This document shows positions 1 through 12,000 of a stretch of 64,000 nucleotides of DNA, piece after piece; position 1 is the stretch's first letter; each line of letters opens with the position of its first letter. The notes beneath the pieces were generated by a model, which did no database searches, had not been told where the DNA came from, and worked only from the letters and a program-made list of their open reading frames with translations. Source of the stretch: Siderastrea siderea (taxonomy: Eukaryota; Cnidaria; Anthozoa; Scleractinia; Rhizangiidae); the NCBI GenBank assembly GCA_964030785.1, contig OZ034971.1, forward strand, positions 15,507,400 to 15,571,399, read 5' to 3'. Position numbers and translations under genes: made by a program.

Positions 1-46
1 ATTAGCAGTGAAATAGAAAATCTTTTCATTCACAACAGCAGAAATG
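1..46 (+). CDS. NOM1: NOM1 exon (in-window exon 1, partial)
   Basis: Encodes ISSEIENLFIHNSRN plus one base of the next codon, then the donor GTACGT. The window begins inside or at the edge of this exon. Joining to the next exon gives N-D-M-N, as in vertebrate NOM1. Confidence 0.85.
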
Positions 47-3000
47 GTACGTCAACAATTGTACATTTAAAATGTTCAAGTTTTCCCTCCAGTCCCATGT
101 CCAGTTCATCAGTCACAATCTTTACAAGGTGGCAAAGTCAAACCTGTATTTGTGCTCCTATTTAGTGACCAGGTGTCTTTTTGTCATGATCGTAGTCCTG
201 GAAATATACAGCACCATTAACAAAACCAGTTTAAGCAGCTACTGCTGTTAAGCTGCCGTGTCATCTATGAAGATGGGCATGATAATAAGGTTGCTTTGTC
301 TGTATTTTGTTTTGTTACACATGATTTTAGTCATATCCTGGACATCATCTTTTTTGTGGGTGTTCTTGCTGTTCACACCCAACTTGGAATGTGATTTGTA
401 CTGTATAATAGGTATAAAACTAGATCCTTTAAGTTATGTTGTTAAACCCCTGATGAATTCTGTGTGTGATCAGATGAAACTCACCAGAGAATAAAACAAG
501 TTAACAAGATGCACTGGTGTGTGCTGCCCACTGCAGTGTAGTTCTAGTTTTACAAAATCACAAAGTGGCCACTTGCAAGAGATATATTCCCACAGGGAGG
601 TTTGTTCACCTTGGTGAAAAAGAAGCCTCCCCCCCCCCTCCACCCCCCACCCTCACCCAGGACAATTTGTTTGAGTCCATATTTATGTATTAAATTCATA
701 CAGAGAGCATCCAGCCAGCTTTGTCCTGATTAAGGATTAAACTTCTCTATTCCTGTCTGTCAATACAAACATAGTTGTATAATATTAGTGATCACTGTGT
801 GCTTTGCCCAGGGCATTCAACCAAAAACTGCAATATTTCTTTGAGTTCCCCCACTTCAATCGAACAAAAATGTATTATTTATCCAGAGGGGCCTATTATT
901 GCAGATTTTATCATCATTTTAGTAAATAGAATATATCAGACTAGTAGTTGTTCATCAATTTTCTCACCAGATATGAACAAAATACTAAGTGACCTTATAA
1001 TGGGCTCATGTGTGTCTATATCTTTGATGCCGGATAAACTTTTGATGGAGCATATCATGTTACTAGCAATCCTTACATGCCACATTGGAACTGAAGTTGG
1101 TGAGTTAAAACAGTCTGATAAATTTCATACATCGTAATGATATAATGAAACAAAAAAACAATTGATGTAATCATTACACTCAGGGTTTTCAATTAGGGCT
1201 GGCAGCCGGCGAAACTCGCCGGCTATTCTACATTAACTCGCCGCCTATTTGATTGAGAAATTACCTCATAATTTATACCCTGCGAGCAGAGGCCCTTCGA
1301 TCTTAGGAAGATCGAAGGGCCTCTGCTCGCAGGGTAATAATTTACGACTAACATGAGAAACATTCACCACAAAAAATGGGCCCTGGATCAGCCAAGATTT
1401 GTTCATGAAAAACAGAAGAATCTTGCCTGAATTCTGAGCAATTTCAGCAGTGATTTGTGTTTCCTGTTCTGTTCAAATACCCTAATTCTTGCTCTAGAAT
1501 GCATTTCCTGCATTCTAAGAGGCCCAAATTTTCGAAATTTTCCGGGGGAGAATACCCCTGGAACCCCTTGAATCTTGCAAGTATTTCATTCTCCGCCTAC
1601 TCCTAAAGTTTTGCCACCTACTCAGATTCTTATTGAAAACCCTGTACACTCCACCTGTGACCTGTGACCGTTTGTGTTTGCTATAAGCTTGGAATTTGTC
1701 CACAACCACTTGTTCAAGAAGTTGTATTTAATTTTTCCAAGTGCCATTTCCATTTTCCTTTTTTGGTTAATTGTTGAAAATCCTTTTATATGTTATTATT
1801 AAACCAGTACATGTAAATTTAGGCATGGCACTGTTTCTTTATTATTGTTAGTTTTCTTGTTTATTTTCAGGAGCCTTTTTTGTTGAAAGACTTGCAGAGG
1901 TTTTTGATAGTTTACACAACTATAAAAAAGAGAGCTATGGACAAGGAAAAGAGTGTGTTAATGTGGTGGCCCTGTTTGCACATCTTTACAACTTTAAAGT
2001 AAGGCCTGGTGCATGCTACTGGTGTACACGAGCGTAACACCGTGCCTATGCACGTAATTTAGGCTTCAGTGAAAGGCACAGCTTTCATGCCAAGGCACAA
2101 GAAAAAAACTTCTAGGCACAAATCTAGGCACATTTTAGGCACATTCAAGGCACAGTTAAGGCATGTTTTACAGAAAGCTTAGGCACAGTGTAGGCACAGT
2201 TTAGGCACAACTTAAGCACATTTCAGGCACAGCTGAGGCACATTTTAGGCACAGTTTGGCACGTCTGGGGCACATTTTGCCACGCCAAATCAACAGATTA
2301 GAATCGTCGTGCTCCATACTTTACAGATTTTGATGGAGAATTAAGGTCAGTTAGCGTCTTCTTTTCGCCTGGATTCGGTGCAAGTGTACATGTATTCCTG
2401 AAGTCACGTACCCTACATCGATGGGTCACTTTATATTTTGTGGAAGAAGTTTAGCTTATTTTCTCAAAACCAAGTACCTTCTCATTCAATAGCAGTTGAT
2501 TTTGAATGAAATAAAAACACGCGCATCTTGTAACACGTTTTTCTCTTTGAAAAGTCATTTTGATTTTCGTAACAGGTTCGCAGAGTTTGCTTTCATTTAT
2601 TGTCTTGCCTTCCTGGAAACGTAAGCGTAAATCTTGGCCCGTTTTCTTCGGCAAAGATGCCGAAAAAGCGCAAGTCAACATCGAGAACTTTCAGTCAAGA
2701 AACAGCGTGACTGAACCGGGCAACCGTATAGTACGAGCCGCTCCTCTATTGCTCGATCACTCGATATTTTAATCAAGAATAATGTTAAAGGACTTCAAGA
2801 AGAAGAAAGATACAAGGGAACGGATGTTTATGCTGCTTCCGTCGTGTGACTGTGTCTGAATACTCGTCCGCTTCTTTCACCGTGACTTTTGCTGTGTCCT
2901 TGGTATCTTTTTACGGCTCCCTAAAATGTTTGGAAAAATAAAGCGATGCTCTTTCTGTAACAATGCAGCAAGGAAATTTTGCAATCAAATGAGGACCAGA

Positions 3001-6000
3001 CATTTCAAATACAAATCTAGGATATCTGCGGTTTTTCGAAGATTCCTTTGTGCGTAATTTGGAATTTGTCAGCGCTCTTATCTCATGCCCGATCTGTAAA
3101 CACATTAGTGCATTCAAGATCGTTGCATCGGCTCTCACGAAAACTATAAATAAAGATCGTCAAACCACCTAGCTATATGGTGATCCGTTATTTCATTGGA
3201 TGTGGAAGATGAACTTGAAATTCTTCTAGCTGAAGGCATCTAAAATGTTGGTCAAATAATTTCTTCTCACCAAAAGGCCGCCGCGTGCGGGCGTGCAATT
3301 GTAAACACTGTACAGAGTGCTGTACAAAATTATAATATTTGAAATGCGCACGGAACGTCTTATTCGCGACAGCAAATTCCAGGTTATCCTAAAATTTCAC
3401 GTCTTATCGCAATAATGTAATTGTACATGTACCTGGGAAGATGACTAACTTTCATCAGGTCCAGAAGCGAACTTAATTTTTAAAACACCGACATATCTAA
3501 CGACCCGGGTATAACAATTAATCTCGTTAAGTCTTTTTGTTTAGCTATAAAATAATTTTAATGCATCAGAAGCTGCTCAAAGAAAAAATTTAATAGGATG
3601 TTTAAAATTCATGCCATCGAATAAGGAAGAGTGTACAGACCTCACACAGATAAATTATAAAATAATTTTGGCCCTCTAACAAACAACTTTGGCGTGCGAT
3701 TACTACGCACGATTTTGGCGGACAAGCTAGGCACTGTTTTCGCGCAGTTTAGGCACAGCGAAGGCACAGTTTAGGCACAACGCAGGCACATTTTAGGCAC
3801 AATCTAGGCACAGTTTAGGCACAACTTAGGCACACATAAAAAATTGTAACGCACACTTTATGCACAACCCAGGCACATTTTATGCACGAGCTGTTTGTGC
3901 CAAGGCACGCTTCAGAATCTGTATTTCGATCAAGCGCACGACCCGAAGAACTTTCGTGTTATAAAAACGCTGTCTAACCTTGTAAATTTGGTCGTAGTTT
4001 AGAAGTGGATTTTCCCAATTTGTAAGAATTACCCTAGATAGAAAGCTAAACTTTTGAGAATTTCGAAAGTCATTTGTCTTCCTTTCCATAACAAACGAAA
4101 CTTATATTAAAACGCTCTTTTAAATTCTTGTTCAGGCTGCTTCTGAGTGGATGCAAAATGGTACATCCTGCTATGATTCCCTCTAACGTCCTTATTTCTC
4201 GATTATTTGCTATAATTTTTAAGATACTGGTTACTCATAAACCAATAACTTTTGTTGAAAAATATAAGTAGGATACCTTTCATCAGAACGGAGGAATCCT
4301 AAATTGTGCATGGTTAGACTCGAAATGTTACGCGAAGTATTCAAAATGGCCCCATTTTAGTCGACATTTTTAAAATTGTCTCTTTTAGTGGATCTTATAG
4401 CCAGGACCAAAACTATTCAATGGAAAGAAAGTCTTTAACTTTAACTCTTTACCAAATATCTCCTTGATCTGATTTGTAATAATTTCAAAAGAGCCAAATA
4501 AAGTGTGATTTTTAGCCGTGTACACCAGTAGCGTGTGCCAGGCCGTAAGTCATGTAGTCAGTATCAATTTAGCCTGGTTTACTTACAGCGTATTAGTGAG
4601 CACATTCAGTTTTTGTCTATACCGATCGATTGACTTTTTTTCAGTGAACTCTGTGACCTCATAGACTGTTTTCATTTTTGACACAAGTAACTCATTATGT
4701 TAGCGAAGCAATTTTTTTTTATTCTTAATGATTACATGATTGTCCTGAACACAAATCAGTTTGGTACATTTCTCCAAAGTGCAATTCAGTGAAACAGATT
4801 TATAAGTCATCCATTTAGCAAAATTAGGGACGGTCATTCAGAAAACCAATTGCAAAGCCTCTTTTTCTGGTGGATCATCTCAGCCATGTAACAAGATAAA
4901 TAAAAGACTCGTGCTCTTGATTCAGGTGAGGAGCATTGTTTTTTTGTTTTGTTTTTTTTTTTCGGGAAAAAATGGCAGCGAACTCATTATGGTTTCTTTG
5001 GCGTGCTCTAGCCATAAATTGTTTTTCACTCTTCTTTGTTACTATATAACAAAACATTTAATACCTGGCCAAGGATCGGTTGAAACTAGTTACCTAGTAT
5101 TGTTTTCCTCAGAGTCTTTTTGTTTCACAAGCTTAATTTTGAGATTCATGGGAAAACGAATTACTCTTTCAATTTTTTTCTGTTTGAATTACTGTTTGAA
5201 TTTTCCAATTGATTTTTTTTTACCTTTTGCACTTTACAGGTTATTCACTGTTGTCTAGTTTATGATATCATTCGCCGGCTGGTGAATGCCTTCACTGGGC
5301 AGGACATTGAACTTCTCTTACTACTGCTAAAAAGTAAGAAATATAAAACACTTAAGCACAACTCGGAATTTTTATGCTTGCTCCTTTTGAGTCCACAGCT
5401 AAATACACCTAAGTTATGTCCATTGCTCATGTGCTTACAAAACGTGCTTTGTCATTCTGCTCAAGGCTGGAAAAGCATTCAATCCAATAAAGCTTTTTTT
5501 AATCCCTCTCCACCTTGAAAATTGACGAATTGTTGAAATCCCGCAATGCCCCACTCAAGAATAAACCATGCTGTATCAACAACAGGGGTGTAGCAGCAAC
5601 TGATGATGACGGAAACAAAGGTCAATTTTCACGATTAACCACAGTTGAAACATCTCCGGAGCATTCTAAGTTATTAATTCTTTTGATGCAATTTTGCAAG
5701 ATTATTGTAGATTATTATTGAAGACAGGCATATTGTGATCCACATAAGAATTATCTTTTTTCAGATACTGGAGCTGAAATCAGAAGAGATGATCCAGCTT
5801 CCTTAAAGGTGCAAATCATATTCACTGCAAATTGTCAAAAACTGAACTGTTTACTTTCATCACTAGCTATTTACCTTACTGGACTTAAATATTTCCTTGT
5901 TTAATTGCTGATTGGTAACAGAAATAGTCAGCTCACTGTTCACAGGATACATCTCGAGTAAACCAAGTTTTGCAATTTATATGTTTTATTTTCTTGGATT

Positions 6001-9000
6001 CATTTCAGGACATTATCCTTCTAATTCAAGCGAAAGCAGCTTCTGCAACCAACCTGGCTAGCGAGTAAGACTGTGTTATGTGTGCTTAATCATCTTACAA
6101 CAACTAATCTGTTGCCATGATACAAACAACAACTGCATGTATCAGTTGACTCTGACAAAAAAACAAAACAAGTTGCAATGAAGGTTCTTCTAATCAAGCA
6201 ATTGAATTTACTTTTTACTAGTACCACAGAAAGTCACCCGTGAACATTGATACCCGCAAAACGGACTGCTTCTTGTTACCTGTAACCTATAACTTATCAA
6301 CAAACAAACGAAACAGGAAATAACTTCTTAATTCATTTATGACGTCATATTGTGATTGACTATAGAGGACATGCCACTTACATTTTATTTTCGCAGTTAT
6401 CGCGCAATAAATTTGAAAGTAAATTTGAGCTATCGCGCGATAAAATTAAATTATCATGTGATAATGTACCAATTGTCTTGCGATAAGTTGAACATTATCG
6501 CGCGATAAAATTAAAATATCAATTTATCGCGCGATAAATCGGAACATTATCGCTTGATGTTTGCCTTTGGAAAGTAAGCCCTGTACCATAAGCTCTTGAT
6601 CATGCAGCCGACATTGGAACGTATCTGACCGATTCTTCTGTCGTAGTAAGAAGGTGGAATGTGACATGACGTGCTGCAATCATAATTCGCCTCTAAGGTA
6701 ATCCAAGGCGTTTGATTCCAATTACCAGTTCACAAACGATCTGATGCATTTCCCGCAGTTCTAATGGCGTGATTCCTTCCTCTTTGGGGATTAGCAACAA
6801 GCAGTTGTTGAAATTGCTGGAGAATTGAATTTAGCAATCAGTCCACAAGGTCGTTCAACATATTCTTGTGTCGTCGGTCGTCGAGAGCAGCCAGTCGCTA
6901 GAAGTGTACGCGAGGGTTTCTTGCAGCTCATAACGTTCGATTTTGTCGAAAAACGTCGTAGGTGCTCATGGACGCCATTATATCAGGCGAACTTGAAGTT
7001 CTACGGTCACGCCAGCTTGACGTTACACTCGAACTACCCGATGTCATATTCGATCAGACCGTGAGAAGGAAAATATCGAAATATTATAAACAAACTCAGT
7101 ACTATACAGTCGAAAGTCTCATAAGCGACCACCTCGCCACCTCTAGAATTCAGAAAAGTGGTCACAACTAGAGCTGGTCGCTTACGAGAATGGGCTCTCG
7201 GGAGCGAGCAAGTGATAAAACATTAGAGGATGGTCGCTTGCGAGAGCTTTTGGCAGAAAGCTCGTCATATGTTGATGGTTACCAATGGTATTGTAGTAAT
7301 AATATTGAATAGTTCGTTTTATTGCCTATCACAGAAGTTTCGCATGTGTACAAGTCAACGGACCAAAGGCGCTTCTGTTATGTATTACTCTAAATTTGAT
7401 CAAGAAGTAAGTGCTTTAAAATTAAATTGTTGATTGAGTGGTCGCTTACGAGAACTTGAATTACGAGAATGGAAATGACCGTCGCTTACGTGAGCTATTA
7501 ATTACGGAGTTTAAGAGGTAATTCAAATGGGTTTTCACAGTGCCGGTCGCAACCAGAGCTTGTCGCTTACGAGAGTGGTCGCAAGGAGAGCTTCGACTGT
7601 AGTAGTTTTAGACACAAGTCAGCCGTTGGAAACGCATGTTTCGGAGAAGGAAATTGCTCTCTTGTATTCACACCTTTCTGTATATAACCCAGAAAACGAT
7701 CCAGCGTAACAAATATTCTAGTTGTCATCAGTATTGTCACTGATTGCAATCCGTCATGTTCACTACAAGAGACTCCATCTTCCCCTTGCAAAGAAGCCAG
7801 ACAGCAACTAATTGGCACAATCCAAGCATGGAGAATAAAAGTTAGGCATAAATATTACCATATTAGTCCCTGTTTTGTTTTTGTTTTGTTTTTTGTTTTT
7901 TTTTTATGCAAACACTTTATTTTTACTTTACTTTTTCAGTTTACATGACATTGTATAGTTACAATTTATTTACGGCAGAGGCAGTCATTGAAAATGAGTT
8001 TTAAAGAAATACAACAGTTAGCATGAGGATTGCACACTCTAACAATTGAGTAGGTGAACTAACATACAAAGCAGTGAAAAGTTAACAACCACTTATAGTA
8101 ATCTCGTCATTTAACTACTGCCCTATACCCAAGAAACTATGTTAGCATACAAAGCGGTGAAAGGTTCTGAAATAATCGTAATTTTCTTCCTTAAATTACT
8201 GCCCTTAACTAAAACTCTATTTACATATTTATACACAGATTGAGCGTCAAACATAATATCTTAAAGATTAACGGCAGAGTCGCGAATTCTACATATTTGC
8301 AAAAACAGGAGCAGAGAAAAAGATTCCGTACTTAAGAACCCTGACTGGCGAGTTTTGACTGAGTCCCTGTTTTACTTTCTGCCCTCGCAAATGACCGCGA
8401 GTGACGGAAAACGATTGAAGCTGTTTCGCTGGTCTTCCCCGGTATCGTTGCGAGCCAGATTGTAAAACGAAGGTGGGCATGCAATGCTCGCAAATGTTTT
8501 ACAAAACCATCTATTGTGAAAACTATAGTCCAGTTTTTCTCACAGTTTTATTTTTACTAAAAAATGATTTTTGGCGACAAATTCTACCTAATCAATTGAT
8601 TTAAAGTATTTAACACCAACTGAAAGGAAACGTGAATCGGTTTAGCGCGCGCGTTGATTCGCGCGTGCTTATGCACGTAAGTGACGAAATAAACGACCTG
8701 AAAGAACAGCTCTGATAATGTAGTCCGACAAGAAGAAATTGAAAGATGGATGGCGAAAGGTATTTCCTTCGCAATCTGTTTATTTTTGTCTTTCTCTTCA
8801 GTTGTTTCGTGGTGCTCAAAGCATTTCTATGGTTAGTGATCAAGCTTTGTGCCATTATTTGCCGCGGCATTAAGTTGATTAAAGGTAACACGGTGGCCGT
8901 GCAGCATGCGGATTATGTAGTTACAGTTCGCTGTGGAGGTAGTTTCGCAGAACCTGTTTCATCTGAAAATGATGAGAGCCGCCGCTCCAAGACAACAAGT

Positions 9001-12000
9001 CTAAACCAGAGGAACAAGAAGTCTTACAAAGAAAAGGAGAGTGTTTTGGGAAGCGAAGCGAAGGAAAACGGTAGGATTACAACTCTGTCAACTGCAAAGC
9101 AGCCGTGCGGTGAAGGACTTGTTTCAAGTACATACAACTTCAACAGAAAAAATAAAGTTGTCCGACGGTCAACACGCCCCTTGGGGCAAACGTATTTAGA
9201 TGTTGAAAACCATAAAGGAACCAACTGCGAACAAAAAAGAAACAGTGGCGCGATTGAAAATCCCCTTATCATGAAATCTCAGCAAGTTAAAGAATATATT
9301 TTGAGAAAAGACATTTTTCATAACGTGGAGAAAGGTGCTGGAAGTTGGAATTGGACTCCATGGCGAGTGTATTCTGGCGTTACGCCGAAGAAAAAGGTAA
9401 ACAACTGCAACCAGAGACGAAGCAATGGCAGCATTAACAAAAATTTAAAGATGCAACCACCACCGGTGGAAGAACTGAGTTCAAGAAACGTCAGTTTTCA
9501 TAAAAACGAGAAAGCAGCTTCAAGTTTGAATGCGACAGCCGCTTCATGGCACCTGTATTCTGATGTTAAGAAAGAGAGAGTAACTCGCTGCAAACAAGCA
9601 CAGAACAATGGCAAAATGGCAGACCACACCTTGAGAAACGACGTATTTGTTAAAACGGCGAAAGTTGACGTATGTGCAAGTTCAACACATTGTCCTGTGC
9701 GACTGTGGCCCGTCTACTCAACTGAGGAAACAGCAAGTCTTGCAAGTAGCAACGAACAGCAAAACAACTGCGCGAATAATGAGAATCGTGCTCCCGAGTC
9801 AGCTGCAGAGGACGTGAACGATATGGAGGAGGAACCAGCAGAAAGTGAGATCAATCCAAGAAGCAGCAAATTTTCGTGCATATTGAAAGCTGTGGCTGAT
9901 GCTATGTCGCAGGTGGTAATGGGCGTCGTGCACCCGCTCTGTGAATATGTTAAGAGTGAGTGGGAGCTGTTCAATGACATTTACGGAGAAATCACTGATG
10001 CTGCGCGGAATATGGACCCCGAAGTGATAGCATGTATTAAGGGTGAGGACAGAATACATTATCATCGGTATTGTCCAGATAACTGGACATTCTGCGTGGC
10101 AGCTCCACCCTGTCACTCAGACGACATAACGACCGAACAAGGAAACAACGAGGACGTGGAGCGCAACAACCCGCTTCAAGAACCCAACAGGAACACGACT
10201 TCGTGGAGTAAAGTTCGGACATGGTGTGGCCATCTTAAAGATGCAATTAAAACACTGTATGGTCATTTAGCAATTACAATGACAGCAGTGAAATCGGAAT
10301 TAGTAGCGATTGTCTCAAGCATCCACTCAGTTCTCTCTCAACTGAGGGCAAACAAGCAAATAAGTACTTCTCAAGAAATTACGCGTTGTTCTTTTGATGT
10401 CAGCGAAAAGAACAAAGAGCACAAAAGTGAAAGACTTCGTGATAAGCATCAAGAAGAATCACCATTCAAAACTGAAGCGGACCAGTCTCGCAATGCAGAG
10501 GCCTCACTCGTCAATACCAAAAGCACATCACGCCCATCAAACCAAGGCTGTCATTCCCAATTCCCAGATGCCTTGTCGAAGGCTCCAAGCAAGGACGACA
10601 ACTCACCTGTTCCACAGAACAGTGGTGCCGATATTTATCCACAGATGAAGACGCCCTCACGAGACAAACCTCGCCGACAAGAACCACGATCTCGGAAGGA
10701 GAAAGCACCGCCTACTGTTGGCCATGGTGAGAAGCAGCTGAAATTATCGATCAAAGGCAAGGTGAAGAAAGAAGTAGCGCCCTCAGCATTACCCTGCAAA
10801 GTGGATGAGCCTACATCGTTTCCAGTGGGTGAAGAGAAGAAACAAAAGAAGGTTAACGCTCCTACTCGCGTGGACTTACCAGCCGGAGCTACACACAAGA
10901 CAAAAGAGAAGGCCATGCAAGGTTTAATCCCACCCTCGTATGTTAAGGTCGTCGCTCGTGCTAAAGCGCATGAGCAAGAAATGAGATTACCTAGCCTTGG
11001 AATTTCAAACCTTGTCGTGCCTGCTACTGACAATAAAGAATCACAAGAGTGCATTTCGCATCACAATGACAAGAAACCTTCACCTGAAGCACAGAATGGT
11101 ATCGAGCATACAGTGTCTCGAGCAAAGTGTCGATACAAGCGAGAATTGCCGTTCTTTGGCTTACAGGCCTCTAAAACTTTCAACTCTCATTACTGGCTAA
11201 ATGCAGTTCAGAGAGCCCCTACTGAGCCCATGCAAAATCACCTAGAAATAGCAGCGATAACTGCCACAGCAATGGCAAGACCAAGGGCTTACATCAAAAG
11301 GAGAGCTGAAGGTAACACGAATTCCGAGTCAAAGTATAAACCAACTCTCCAAGGGTCAGCCATGCGAACTACACAAGTAGCCACACAGATGTCAGGCAAA
11401 GGTACGATGGAGCAGGTTGAGTTGATGGAGGTGGGCGAGAGTGAAGATGTACCCTTCCTTAGACATCCGGAAGCAATGGTAGTGAACAGTGAACCAGGTA
11501 AAGGGACTGTTTCGTTTGAAGAGACGCGGCCAGCATATTATGAGTTCCAGGCATCAGCGATTCCAAACGTTGTCGCACAAGTAGAGCCAATGGAGACGAA
11601 TGCAGAACTAGAGACAACCGCAGAGCTAGAAACCGAGGAAATGGAGACTGCCCAAGAGCAAGTTTTATCAGGGAAGTTTTTCCCATTTTCCTTGCCGTCA
11701 TTTCTGACAATGCCATTGGCCACACCGCCAGTAGAAGAAGAGATGGAAATTGCCCAAGAGCAAGACCCATCTTGGAATTTCTTCCCCTGTTCCCTGCCGT
11801 CATTCCTTAGGACACCCTTTGCCGCAAAGTCAGACGAAGAAGAAATGGAAGTGGTGGGACAGTCAGTACCAGTCATACCGTTCAACCCAGAGCCAAAGAA
11901 AATGGACATCAGTCAACATCAACATACCTTTGCAATTGCGACGTCCTTTGGACAGCCCATAGACGCTACTTGGCCTGCAGTCGCGACAGGGATAGAAAGA

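Larger units (their letters stand above)
2003..4544. mobile_element. 2.5 kb TIR element inserted at the NOM1 exon 3 splice donor
   Basis: Inverted termini start GGCCTGG and match at 25 of 28 positions (2003-2030 versus 4517-4544). GTAA at 1999-2002 and 4545-4548 is the target duplication. Arrays of AGGCACA lie near both ends, in the same orientation. The longest internal frames (about 70 codons) show no transposase signature, so it is probably non-autonomous. Confidence 0.82.

Noticed and set aside
2035..3910. CRISPR-like array from regularly repeated AGGCACA
   Set aside because: Repeats are only ~7-10 bp with irregular spacing, inside a TIR element of an animal genome.
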